A stretch of 64,000 nt of DNA from DAOUKH01 sp965219875 (GTDB taxonomy: Bacteria; Chloroflexota; Dehalococcoidia; SHYB01): assembly GCA_965219875.1 (NCBI GenBank), contig CBDCOW010000006.1, forward strand, positions 62,001 to 126,000, in the 5' to 3' direction. The notes under the pieces were generated by a model. It saw only the letters and a program-made list of their open reading frames with translations, did no database searches and was not told the DNA's origin. Shown here piece after piece: positions 7,828 to 16,079 of this stretch. Position 1 is the stretch's first letter. The number at the start of each line of letters is the position of its first letter. The translations under genes and the position numbers were made by a program.

Positions 7828-9503
7828 CTGGTCACCGCGCCTTCAGAAGCGCTCGACACCAGCCGCGCGTACTTTGCGAAGGCGCCGGTAGTGTATCGGG
7901 GGGCTGGGGGCGTCCAGTCTTTCATCCGCTCCTCGATCTCCGCCGCCGAAAGCTCGACGTTGAGCTCCCGCTTCGCGATGTCGAAGACGACGGTGTCACC
8001 GTCGCGGAGGGCGGCGATGGGCCCGCCTACTGCGGCTTCCGGCGCGACATGGCCCGCCATCAGCCCGTGCGTCGCGCCCGAGAAACGCCCGTCGGTGAGC
8101 AGGGCTACGGTCTCGCCCAAGCCTTCGCCGACCAGCGCGGCCGTCACGCCCAACATCTCCCGCATTCCCGGCCCGCCGCGCGGCCCTTCGTATCGGATCA
8201 CCACCACGTCGCCGTCCTTGATGGCCCGGCGCTTCACCGCGTCGAACGACGCCTCCTCGGTGTCAAAGACGCGCGCCGGCCCTCGATGCAGCATCCGCTC
8301 GTGCCCCGCGAGCTTGACCACGCAGCCCTCCGGCGCGAGGTTGCCGTGCAGGATCGCCAGGCCGCCCGTCGGTTTGATCGGGTCGCTCAGCGGCTTCAGC
8401 ACCACCTGGCCCGGGGTCTCCACCGCCTCCGCGGCCTCCACCCCGATCGTCCGGCCCGTCACCGTCATCTCGTCCCGGTGCAGCAGGCCCGCCTCCAACA
8501 ACCGGTTGGCAACGAGTGCGATGCCGCCCGCGGCGTACATGTCCTTCGCCATGTACCGCCCGCCGGGCTTGAGGTCGGCGAGCAGCGGGGTCTTGTTGCT
8601 GATGACGTCGAAGTCGTCGATGTCGAGGGGCACGCCCATCTCCTTGGCGATGGCCAGGAAGTGGAGGACGCCGTTCGTCGAGCCTCCGGTGGCCGCGATG
8701 GTGGCGATGGCGTTTTCGATAGATTTGCGCGTCACGATGCGGCTGGGGCGCAGGTCCCGCTCGACGACGTCCATCACGAGACGGCCCGCCTCGAACGCCG
8801 CCTCGTCCTTCGCGGGGTCCATGGCCGGCACGCTGCCGCTGCCCATCGGCGAAATGCCGAGGGTCTCGATGGCCGTCGCCATCGTATTCGCGGTGAACTG
8901 ACCGCCGCAGGCGCCCGGCCCAGGACAGGCCGCTTTCTCGATTTCATAGAGGTCCGCGTCCGTGATGCGGCCCGCCGAATGGGCGCCGACGGCCTCGAAA
9001 ACCTCCTGGATCGTCACGTCCTGGCCACGGTAAACGCCCGGCATGATCGACCCGCCGTAGAAAGCGACCGAGGGCAGGTCCATGCGGCACAGCGCCATGA
9101 CCGTGCCCGGGATCGTCTTGTCGCAGGCGCTGATCGCGATCACCCCGTCGAGCAGATGCCCCCGCACCACGAGCTCGATGGAATCGGCCACGACCTCACG
9201 GCTGATCAGCGACGCCTTCATGCCCTCCGTGCCCATCGCCACGCCGTCGGACACGGCAATGGTGTTGAACTCGATGGGAACACCGCCGGCGGCGCGCACG
9301 CCCTCCTTCACCTTCTTCGAGAGCCGACGCAGGTGGAAGTTGCACGGCATGACCTCGATCCAGGTGTTGGCCACGCCGATCAGGGGCTTGCGAAAGTCGT
9401 CGTCGGTCAGGCCGGTGGCGCGGAGCATGGCGCGAGCCGGCGCTCGGTCCGGACCAACAACCAACGTCCGGCTTGGGCCGCGGACAGGGGCTTGCGTCGT
9501 CAT
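7824..9503 (-). CDS. ilvD: Dihydroxy-acid dehydratase
   Basis: 559 aa, the normal length of the family. It catalyses the dehydration of 2,3-dihydroxy-3-methylbutanoate and -pentanoate in valine, leucine and isoleucine synthesis, in the cytoplasm, with an iron-sulfur cluster and Mg2+. Diagnostic motifs are CDKTIPGTVMALCRMDLPS near 130 and CPGPGACGGQFTANTMA near 195, which contain the cluster cysteines; TDGRFSGATHGLMAGHVAPE lies near 485. The start ATG at 9503 fits the N-terminus. No other ilv gene is nearby, so it stands alone here, convergent with the TPR gene and divergent from yifB. Confidence 0.95.
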   Translation of the reverse strand: MTTQAPVRGPSRTLVVGPDRAPARAMLRATGLTDDDFRKPLIGVANTWIEVMPCNFHLRRLSKKVKEGVRAAGGVPIEFNTIAVSDGVAMGTEGMKASLISREVVADSIELVVRGHLLDGVIAISACDKTIPGTVMALCRMDLPSVAFYGGSIMPGVYRGQDVTIQEVFEAVGAHSAGRITDADLYEIEKAACPGPGACGGQFTANTMATAIETLGISPMGSGSVPAMDPAKDEAAFEAGRLVMDVVERDLRPSRIVTRKSIENAIATIAATGGSTNGVLHFLAIAKEMGVPLDIDDFDVISNKTPLLADLKPGGRYMAKDMYAAGGIALVANRLLEAGLLHRDEMTVTGRTIGVEAAEAVETPGQVVLKPLSDPIKPTGGLAILHGNLAPEGCVVKLAGHERMLHRGPARVFDTEEASFDAVKRRAIKDGDVVVIRYEGPRGGPGMREMLGVTAALVGEGLGETVALLTDGRFSGATHGLMAGHVAPEAAVGGPIAALRDGDTVVFDIAKRELNVELSAAEIEERMKDWTPPAPRYTTGAFAKYARLVSSASEGAVTS

Positions 9504-9700
9504 TAATCACCTCGGGGGCGCGCTTGCCTCGGTTGGAGACCAAGGGGAGCTTCAGTGTATCGGGCCGCGCCGGAGCGTCAAGGACGGCGGAGCGAACGCC
9601 CCGACCCAGTGTGGCACGCCAGTGTGACACGGGGGCCTTGCCCCTAACCATCCGCCGTCTCTACCCTTTCGCCGCACTCCCCCTATTCCCGGAGGTTGCC

Positions 9701-11224
9701 ATGCTCGCCAAAGTACGCAGTTGCGCCGTCGTGGGGCTCGAAGGAGCCCCGGTAGAAGTCGAAGTCGATATCGCGCGGGGTCTTCCCCGGTTTAACGTCG
9801 TTGGGCTGCCCGACCCGGCGGTACAGGAAGCGCGGGAGCGTGTCAGGAGCGCCGTCCGCAACTCGGGCGGCGAGTTCCCCCGGACCCGCCTCACCGTCAA
9901 CCTCGCGCCCGCCGACCTCCGCAAAGCGGGGCCCGCCTACGATCTCCCCATCGCGCTGGGCGTCCTGCTGGCCTCGGGCCAGCTTGAGGCCGACCTGTCC
10001 GATACCCTCGTCATCGGGGAGCTTTCACTGGACGGGAGCCTGCGCCACACCCAGGGCATCCTGCCTATGGTCTCGCTGGGCCAAGAGCTCGGCTTCAAGC
10101 ACGTCATCGTCCCCGCGCAAAACGCCTCCGAGGCCGCGCTGGTCGAGGGCATCGACGTGCTCCCCGCGGAGAGCCTCTCGCGTCTCGCCGCGCACTACCG
10201 CGGCGACGATCCGATCACCCTCACACTCCCCACGGAACGGCCGGCGCCGGAGATTGAAGGCGCGGCGGGCCACGTCGACTTCGCCGACATCCGGGGACAG
10301 GAGCACGCCAAGCGGGCGCTCGAGATCGCGGCGGCGGGCGGGCACAACGTGATCCTCTCCGGCCCGCCCGGGAGCGGCAAGACGCTGCTGAGCCGCGCCA
10401 TGCCCGGCATCCTGCCCGCGCTCTCCTGTGCCGAAGCTCTGGAAGTGACCAAGATCTACAGCGTGGCGGGGCAGTTGCCCTCGAACGAACCCCTGGTGAG
10501 CACGCGGCCCTTCCGCTCGCCCCACTACACGATCTCAAACGCCGGCCTCGTCGGCGGCGGGCGCTGGCCCCGACCCGGCGAGATCAGCCTCTCCCACCGC
10601 GGCGTCCTCTTCCTCGACGAGCTCCCCGAGTTCGGCCAAGGCACCCTCGAAGTCCTGCGCCAACCCATGGAAGACAAAATCATCACCATCAGCCGCGCCC
10701 AGGGGACGACAACCTTTCCCGCCGGATTCATGCTGCTCGGCGCGATGAACCCCTGTCCCTGCGGCTACTACGGCGACCCTGGTAAGGAGTGCGTCTGCAC
10801 AGCCGGGGCTGTCGCCCGCTACCAGAAGCGCATCAGCGGCCCGCTGCTCGACCGGATCGACTTGTTCGTCCAGGCGCCCCGCGTCGAGTACGAGAAGCTC
10901 ATTGGCGATAGCCTGGCCGAGTCGTCCGCCACGGTACGGCGGCGCGTCGAGCACGCCCGCGAGCGGCAGCGCGCCCGCTTCGAAGGCGCTCGCTTCACCT
11001 GCAACGCCGACATGGACGTGACGGAGACCCGCAAGCATTGCGTCCTCGACGAAGCCGGCGAGTCGCTGGTCGAAACGGCAATGGAGCGATTCCAGATGTC
11101 GGCCCGCGCCTTCAACCGCACCCTCAAGCTCGGCCGCACCATCGCCGACCTCGCCGGCGAGCCCGCGATCACCGCCGCCCATGTCGCTGAGGCCCTCCAG
11201 TACCGCTCCCGCGGCCTGGGATAG
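9701..11224 (+). CDS. YifB family Mg-chelatase-like AAA+ ATPase (ComM-like)
   Basis: 507 aa from ATG 9701, which has GGAGG 5 bp upstream; the frame is open further upstream without homology. The N-terminal domain (MLAKVRSCAVVGLEGAPVEV to about 170) is the Lon-protease-like fold of ChlI-type proteins. The ATPase core has Walker A GPPGSGKT near residue 222, a Walker B region ending LFLDELPEF, and the NPCPCGYYGD motif near 350. The C-terminal Mg_chelatase_C part is complete. ComM relatives are hexameric helicases that promote branch migration in natural transformation. The role here is inferred from that family. Confidence 0.92.
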   Translation: MLAKVRSCAVVGLEGAPVEVEVDIARGLPRFNVVGLPDPAVQEARERVRSAVRNSGGEFPRTRLTVNLAPADLRKAGPAYDLPIALGVLLASGQLEADLSDTLVIGELSLDGSLRHTQGILPMVSLGQELGFKHVIVPAQNASEAALVEGIDVLPAESLSRLAAHYRGDDPITLTLPTERPAPEIEGAAGHVDFADIRGQEHAKRALEIAAAGGHNVILSGPPGSGKTLLSRAMPGILPALSCAEALEVTKIYSVAGQLPSNEPLVSTRPFRSPHYTISNAGLVGGGRWPRPGEISLSHRGVLFLDELPEFGQGTLEVLRQPMEDKIITISRAQGTTTFPAGFMLLGAMNPCPCGYYGDPGKECVCTAGAVARYQKRISGPLLDRIDLFVQAPRVEYEKLIGDSLAESSATVRRRVEHARERQRARFEGARFTCNADMDVTETRKHCVLDEAGESLVETAMERFQMSARAFNRTLKLGRTIADLAGEPAITAAHVAEALQYRSRGLG

Positions 11225-11231
11225 CGGCGGT

Positions 11232-11421
11232 ATGAAGGTCCGAGACTTGCTGCGTGTATTGGAGAACGATGGATGGCGACTGGTAGGATCAAGGGGAAGC
11301 CACCGGCAATTCAAACATCCTCAGAGGAAGTGGTAAGGTGACTATATCCGGGCATACATCGGACGAAATCGCGCCCGGAACACTGCGGAGCATCTTGCGG
11401 CAAGCCGGTCTGCGCCGATGA
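11232..11421 (+). pseudogene. hicA: HicA-like mRNA interferase toxin, frameshifted
   Basis: The frame from ATG 11232 reads MKVRDLLRVLENDGWRLVGS and GSHRQFKHPQR, the classic HicA dsRBD-like N-terminus including the catalytic-type His, then stops at a TAA at 11334 after 34 codons. The rest of a HicA protein continues one base out of register (GKVTISGHTSDEIAPGTLRS, then ILRQAGLRR) to a TGA at 11419. Removing one A from the run near 11328-11330 restores a normal-length toxin of about 62 aa. HicA degrades mRNA and is neutralised by HicB, which follows intact. The lesion is either inactivation or a consensus error. Confidence 0.82.
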
Positions 11422-11429
11422 GGGGAACG

Positions 11430-11642
11430 ATGGACCGCTTTCTGATCGTCGTGGAGAAGACATCGACCGGCTATTCGGCCTATTCCCCTGACATCCCGGG
11501 CTGCATCGCCACAGGCAAGTCCCGCGCTCAGATTAAGCGCCGGATGGAAGAGGCCGTCGCCTTGTACCTGCAAGGGCTCGAAGAAGATGGCCTAGCCGCT
11601 CCCAAACCCTCGACAAGCGCGCTCTACATCACAGCCCGTTAG
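11430..11642 (+). CDS. hicB: HicB family antitoxin
   Basis: 70 aa from ATG 11430, which has AGGGGA just upstream; an ATG at 11418 overlapping the hicA stop is also in frame. The sequence MDRFLIVVEKTSTGYSAYSP, DIPGCIATGKSRAQIKRRMEEAVALYLQG (quoted in part) is the partial RNase H-like HicB fold with the PDIPGC signature. It binds and masks HicA and usually represses the operon. There is no added DNA-binding domain. The toxin gene upstream is frameshifted while this gene is intact, the order of survival expected for a decaying toxin-antitoxin locus. Confidence 0.82.
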   Translation: MDRFLIVVEKTSTGYSAYSPDIPGCIATGKSRAQIKRRMEEAVALYLQGLEEDGLAAPKPSTSALYITAR

Positions 11643-11712
11643 CGCACGGCCTTCGCCCTCGTTCGCGGCGGTGATACACTTTTAAGCACGTACTTCCCGC
11701 AGGCGCCGAGCC

Positions 11713-12333
11713 ATGCCTACCTTACTAACCCGAGCCACCTATTCGATCTCCGACGCGCTCATCGAGCGGATGGTCGTGGGCCCGGCGGACCTGCCCGCCG
11801 GCCTAGCCGGTTTCGAGCGGTCGCGGTCCGGCTATCTCGATAACCGCACGATGGCGGAGCAGGGCTTCCCCGGCAACTCCGCCGAGCGCTTCGCCCGTAT
11901 CGGCCGCATCACCGGCTACCTCACCGAATACGCCAATCCCGCCGCGGGCGCCGACGCCGGTTCCGGCGTCAACGTCGCCGCCGGCGCCGTGGTGCATCTC
12001 TTTGATCGCGAGGACAGCGTCAGCGTCTGGATGCAAGAGATCTTCCTGCGCCAATTCCAGGAGAACGTCGGCGAGGAGGGGCGCGACGGCAACAAGCTCA
12101 TGTCCGTCGAGAAGCTCGACGCCCGCGGCTTCGCCGACGAGGCGGTATCGCTGCGCGCCACGCACCGCGGCACCGTCGGGCTCATCTCGTCCACCGTGAT
12201 CGACTTCCGCGTGGGACGGCTGCTCGGCGTCGCCTTCGTCGTTTCGACGGGCGACCAGGAACGCCTCGACCTGACCACCGACCTCGCCCTCGCTCTGGAG
12301 CGGCGGATCGTCTCGGTTACTCTCGGCGCCTAG
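11713..12333 (+). CDS. Conserved-looking protein of unknown function
   Basis: 206 aa from ATG 11713. I do not recognise the family. No signal peptide or membrane segment is present. The sequence alternates acidic and hydrophobic stretches (VHLFDREDSVSVWMQEIFLR, LISSTVIDFRVGRLLGVAFV) and looks like a soluble alpha/beta protein. The gene lies between hicB and a convergent Gfo/Idh/MocA gene whose stop is 6 bp away. Codon use matches the neighbours, so it is probably a real gene. Confidence 0.5.
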   Translation: MPTLLTRATYSISDALIERMVVGPADLPAGLAGFERSRSGYLDNRTMAEQGFPGNSAERFARIGRITGYLTEYANPAAGADAGSGVNVAAGAVVHLFDREDSVSVWMQEIFLRQFQENVGEEGRDGNKLMSVEKLDARGFADEAVSLRATHRGTVGLISSTVIDFRVGRLLGVAFVVSTGDQERLDLTTDLALALERRIVSVTLGA

Positions 12334-12339
12334 ACCCGC

Positions 12340-13401
12340 TCAGGCAATCTCGACCCACCGCCCCGTGATCGAGGACTTGCGGGCGGCGTCCAGAATTTGC
12401 TGGCTCCGCCACCCGTCCTCGAAGCTAGGCTCGATCTTTTCGCCTTTCGAGAGCCCTTCGACGATCCTGTTGGTCCAAGCGAAGAACGGCTTGAAATGCT
12501 GATCGCCGGCGATCGGCGGCGCGGGAAGGTCCTCGACCTCGACCTCGGCGAACGCCTCGCCTTTCTTTGCCGCCAGGAGCCGGTCGCCATCGAGCGCCAG
12601 CGAGCCCTCGTTCCCGTGGGCCTCGAGGAGCATCGCGCCCGATCCCGTGGGGGCAGCCGCGCCTGAGAGGAGGGCGCCCAGCGCGCCGTTTTCGAACCGC
12701 AGCGTCAAGAAGAACGTGTCGTCGGCGTCGGCGACGATGCGGTCGGGCTGGTCGATGGCCTTGTGCTCCTTGGCGAAGGTATCGAGCGCCGCACTTACCG
12801 CGACAACCTCGCCGAAGAGCCGCCGCATCGCGTCAAGGGTGTGCGAACCCGACGCCCCAAGCCAGCCGCCTCCCGTCTTCGCTCCATACCACCACGACGC
12901 CGTGCGGCCTTCCGTCCAGTGGACGAAGTTGCCGAACGAGGTCGCGTGGACGTGGTTCAGGCTGCCTATGAAGCCGTCCTGAATCATCTCGCGCATCCGC
13001 ACCCGGGCGGGCGTGGTCCTGAACTCGAAGTTCACCATGTGGGCCACGCCCTTCGCCTCCGCCGCCTCGAACATTTCGCGGGCTTGGGTCTCGTCGAGGG
13101 CGAACGGCTTCTCGCACAGCACGTGCTTTCCGGCCTCGATCGCGGCCATCGACGCGGGATAGTGCAGGTCGGGCGAGGTCACCACGCTCACGAGATCGAC
13201 GTCGGGAAGCTCGGCGAGGGCGCGGTAGTCGGTGACGGCATGCGCGAGGCCGAAGCGGTCCGCCACCTGGCGCGCCCGACCCTCGTTGTGGCTGCACACC
13301 GCCGTCACGCGCGCGCCGGGCGTGTGTTGCCAGAGCGGAAGCTGCACCCGAACCCCGAACCCCGTCCCGACGATTCCAACGCCGATTTCGCCCTGCGCCA
13401 T
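12340..13401 (-). CDS. Gfo/Idh/MocA family NAD(P)-dependent oxidoreductase
   Basis: 353 aa. The N-terminal Rossmann domain begins GEIGVGIVGTGFGVRVQLPL with a GxGxxG-type loop, and the family motif HVLCEKPFALD, with the conserved Lys of EKP, is near residue 97. The C-terminal alpha/beta domain (from about 130) is complete. Members oxidise or reduce sugars, inositols and related polyols, or other substrates, with NAD(P). A TATAAT box at 13428-13433 and GAGGAGG about 10 bp before the ATG serve it. The divergent neighbour is an LLM oxidoreductase. Substrate unknown. Confidence 0.9.
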   Translation of the reverse strand: MAQGEIGVGIVGTGFGVRVQLPLWQHTPGARVTAVCSHNEGRARQVADRFGLAHAVTDYRALAELPDVDLVSVVTSPDLHYPASMAAIEAGKHVLCEKPFALDETQAREMFEAAEAKGVAHMVNFEFRTTPARVRMREMIQDGFIGSLNHVHATSFGNFVHWTEGRTASWWYGAKTGGGWLGASGSHTLDAMRRLFGEVVAVSAALDTFAKEHKAIDQPDRIVADADDTFFLTLRFENGALGALLSGAAAPTGSGAMLLEAHGNEGSLALDGDRLLAAKKGEAFAEVEVEDLPAPPIAGDQHFKPFFAWTNRIVEGLSKGEKIEPSFEDGWRSQQILDAARKSSITGRWVEIA

Positions 13402-13427
13402 CGCTACGCCTCCTCAGGAAGGGCCGT

Positions 13428-13433
13428 ATTATA
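13428..13433 (-). promoter_or_regulatory. -10 box (TATAAT) upstream of the Gfo/Idh/MocA gene
   Basis: TATAAT on the minus strand 26 bp before the ATG at 13401. The -35 region is weak. It lies about 16 bp from the oppositely oriented promoter at 13450-13479, so the two genes share a divergent control region. Confidence 0.45.
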
Positions 13434-13449
13434 GCCATGGGCGGTTTCG

Positions 13450-13479
13450 TTGACCCGCTCTCAGAAGAAACCCTACAAT
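13450..13479 (+). promoter_or_regulatory. Sigma-A-type promoter for the LLM oxidoreductase gene
   Basis: TTGACC (13450-13455) and TACAAT (13474-13479) are spaced by 18 bp. The predicted start of transcription near 13486 leaves a leader of about 100 bases before the ATG at 13587. Confidence 0.5.
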
Positions 13480-13586
13480 CGTTCGACAGGCTCAGCCGCC
13501 GACGCCGTACCCCGCTACGCCGCCCGCCCCACGCCGCCATCGCGCTCCTTTGGCCGCCCCAGTCCCGGCCACCGGACTCGACCGAC

Positions 13587-14819
13587 ATGCACTTGATGTA
13601 CTTCACAGAGCAGCCGATGAACGCCTACCCAGAGGACGAGGGGCGCAGGCTCGGCTACACCTCGCTGCTCTTCCCCAACGAGTTCTACGACGCCGAGGCG
13701 GCGAGCCGGCTGTATAACGAGCGGCTTGAAGAGTACGTCTACGCCGAGGAGATGGGCGTCGACGGGATCATGCTCAACGAGCACCACAACGCGCCGTTCT
13801 CCATGTCCACCAAGGCGAACATCATGGGCGCGGCGCTCGCGGCGGTCACCGAGCGCGTCAAGCTCGTCATGCTGGGCAACCCGCTCCCCCTGTCCGACGA
13901 TCCGGTGCGCATCGCCGAAGAGCTCGCCATGATCGACCTGATGTCGAAGGGGCGGCTCGTCTCCGGGTTCGTGCGCGGTGGGGGCGTCGAGAACATAGCC
14001 GCGAACAGTAACCCCGCCTTCAACCGCGAACGCTTCAACGAGTCGCACGACCTCATCATCGAGACGTGGACCAAACCGGGGCCGTTCCGGTGGGAGCGCG
14101 ACCACTTCCACTACCGCTGCGTCAACCCATGGGCGGCTCCGCTGCAGAAGCCGCACCCGCGGATTTGGGTGCCCGGCATATCGAGCAAGGAGACGATCGA
14201 GTGGGCGGCGGGGCACCGCTATCCCTACATCGCGTTGAACCTGAGCCTCGACGACACCTTGAAGGTGTGGGACATCTACGACCAAGCCGCCGAGCGCGCC
14301 GGCTACCGGGCGGGGCCGGAGCAGCGCGGCTATCTCATCCGCTGCCACGTCGCCGATACGGCGGAGAAGGCGGAGCGCAACGGCCGCGAGTTCATGTGGA
14401 TGCAGGGCGAGTTCACCGGCCTCGTCCACCCCATCTGGTCGGCGCCCTCGGGCTATCTCGGCCCATGGGCGCGCCGCGCGCTGGCGAAGATGCGCTCCGG
14501 CGCGGCGGTCCGGCCCGAGGCCGACTACGACGCTCAGGTCGACGCCGGCCTCATCATCACCGGCACACCCGATCAAGTCATCGAGCGGCTCAAGCTGCTT
14601 ATCGCGAGGGCCCGCCCCTCCATCCTCGCGCTCTGGGGCAACGACGGCCACGTGTCGCACGAGGACTCGATGACGTGCATCCGGCTCATGGGGCAGGAAG
14701 TCATGCCCGCGCTCCGCGAGTTCGGCGATTATCTCGACCTGCGCAGCCCCTTCGAGCTCGACACGCCGGTCAGCCTCGCCGCCACGCCGGCGGAGGACCT
14801 GCGCCCCATCCCCGCCTAG
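13587..14819 (+). CDS. LLM class flavin-dependent oxidoreductase (luciferase-like monooxygenase)
   Basis: 410 aa from ATG 13587; upstream in-frame codons lack homology. The start MHLMYFTEQPMNAYPEDEG, then EYVYAEEMGVDGIMLNEHHN and RVKLVMLGNPLPLSDDPVRI give the (beta/alpha)8 bacterial luciferase fold, with the NEHH segment at the flavin pocket and SKGRLVSGFVRGGG near the phosphate-binding region. Such enzymes use reduced FMN or F420 to oxidise small organic substrates. Large sets of paralogues occur in SAR202 Chloroflexota. Related but divergent proteins are at 44547 and 54120. Substrate unknown. Confidence 0.88.
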   Translation: MHLMYFTEQPMNAYPEDEGRRLGYTSLLFPNEFYDAEAASRLYNERLEEYVYAEEMGVDGIMLNEHHNAPFSMSTKANIMGAALAAVTERVKLVMLGNPLPLSDDPVRIAEELAMIDLMSKGRLVSGFVRGGGVENIAANSNPAFNRERFNESHDLIIETWTKPGPFRWERDHFHYRCVNPWAAPLQKPHPRIWVPGISSKETIEWAAGHRYPYIALNLSLDDTLKVWDIYDQAAERAGYRAGPEQRGYLIRCHVADTAEKAERNGREFMWMQGEFTGLVHPIWSAPSGYLGPWARRALAKMRSGAAVRPEADYDAQVDAGLIITGTPDQVIERLKLLIARARPSILALWGNDGHVSHEDSMTCIRLMGQEVMPALREFGDYLDLRSPFELDTPVSLAATPAEDLRPIPA

Positions 14820-14964
14820 TCTCCGCCCCCCTCGAGCCTCCCCCGCCGGAGACTTCTGCGAAACCAGTCCGGGTTGGGGAGGGTCTGTGTGTCGAAATTC
14901 GTCACGCAAAAGGGTACAATAGAAGTGCAGATGCAGGGCCGCCGAGGAGGCGCGGGAGGCGGAC

Positions 14965-16020
14965 GTGGACACCCTGAACGCCATGCGGACCGAAGGCCAC
15001 GAGCAGGTGTCCTTCTTTTCTGACCCAAGCTCCGGGCTCCGCTGCATCATCGCCATTCACGACACCCGCTTGGGGCCGTCCCTCGGCGGGACGCGCATGT
15101 GGCCCTACGCATCCGAGGCCGACGCCCTCACCGACGTGCTCCGCCTATCCAAGGCGATGACCTACAAGTCCGCCGCCGCCGGCCTCGATCTCGGAGGCGG
15201 AAAGGGCCTCATCATCGGCGACTCTCGGCGTGACAAGACGGAGGCCCTGCTGCTCGCCTACGCCCGGGCCGTGGACTCGCTCGGGGGGCGCTACATCACC
15301 GCCGAAGACGTGGGCACCACGCCCGCCGATCTCGAAATCGTGATGCGCGGCACCCGTCACATGGTAGGCAAACCGCCCCACGCGGGCGGGAGCGGCGACT
15401 CCGCGCCCCCGACCGGCCTCGGTGTCTACGAATCGATGCGGGCCTGCGCCGCTGAGGTCTATGGCTCACCAAGCCTGGAAGGACGCACGGTGGCGCTGCA
15501 GGGCTTCGGCAAAGTTGCCTCGCACCTCGCGCGCTACCTCGTCGAGGGCGGCGCGCGCCTTGTCGTCAGCGATCCCAACGACGACGCCCGCCAGGCCGCG
15601 CGCGACGTCGGCGCCGCCATCGTCGACCTCGACGACATCTACGACGTCGAGTGCGACATCTTCTCTCCCTGCGCGCTGGGCGGCGTTCTCAACACCGAAA
15701 CGATTCCCCGGCTGCGCTGCGGGATCGTCGCGGGCAGCGCCAACAATCAATTGCTCACGCCTGAAGACGCCGAACGGGTCGAAGCCGCCGGCATCCTCTA
15801 CGCTCCGGACTTCCTGATCAGCGCGGGCGGCATCGTGGACCTGTCGTTCGAGCTGTACGGCTACGACCCCGCCGCGGCGGAGCGCAGCGTCAAACAGATC
15901 GGCGCGCGCGTGGCGGACGTGATCGCCACCGCAAAGGCCGAGGGTATCACCACCGCCGCCGCCGCCGACCGGATCGCCGAGCGCCGCCTCGAAGCCGCCG
16001 GCGCGCACCGCGCCGCCTGA
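14965..16020 (+). CDS. Glu/Leu/Phe/Val dehydrogenase (leucine dehydrogenase-like)
   Basis: 351 aa from GTG 14965, preceded by GGGAGG. N-terminal catalytic domain: GPSLGGTRMWPYASEADALT, LSKAMTYKSAAAGLDLGGGK with the catalytic Lys, and the GGGKG glycine run. The Rossmann domain contains LQGFGKVASHLARYLVEGGA (GxGxxA/G loop). ISAGGIVDLSFELYGYD lies near the C-terminus. The enzyme interconverts branched-chain amino acids and 2-oxo acids with NAD+, in the cytoplasm. Length and motifs fit leucine/valine dehydrogenase better than hexameric glutamate dehydrogenase. TACAAT at 14915-14920 may serve as -10 box. Confidence 0.9.
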   Translation: MDTLNAMRTEGHEQVSFFSDPSSGLRCIIAIHDTRLGPSLGGTRMWPYASEADALTDVLRLSKAMTYKSAAAGLDLGGGKGLIIGDSRRDKTEALLLAYARAVDSLGGRYITAEDVGTTPADLEIVMRGTRHMVGKPPHAGGSGDSAPPTGLGVYESMRACAAEVYGSPSLEGRTVALQGFGKVASHLARYLVEGGARLVVSDPNDDARQAARDVGAAIVDLDDIYDVECDIFSPCALGGVLNTETIPRLRCGIVAGSANNQLLTPEDAERVEAAGILYAPDFLISAGGIVDLSFELYGYDPAAAERSVKQIGARVADVIATAKAEGITTAAAADRIAERRLEAAGAHRAA

Positions 16021-16079
16021 CCCGTCCGTCCGGCGGGCCGCACCCGTATACTGGAGCCGAAAACGCCGAAGGCGCGCCT

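Noticed and set aside
13515..15056. 513-aa minus-strand open frame across the LLM and leucine dehydrogenase genes
   Set aside because: Covers two well-supported plus-strand genes and has no recognisable domain.
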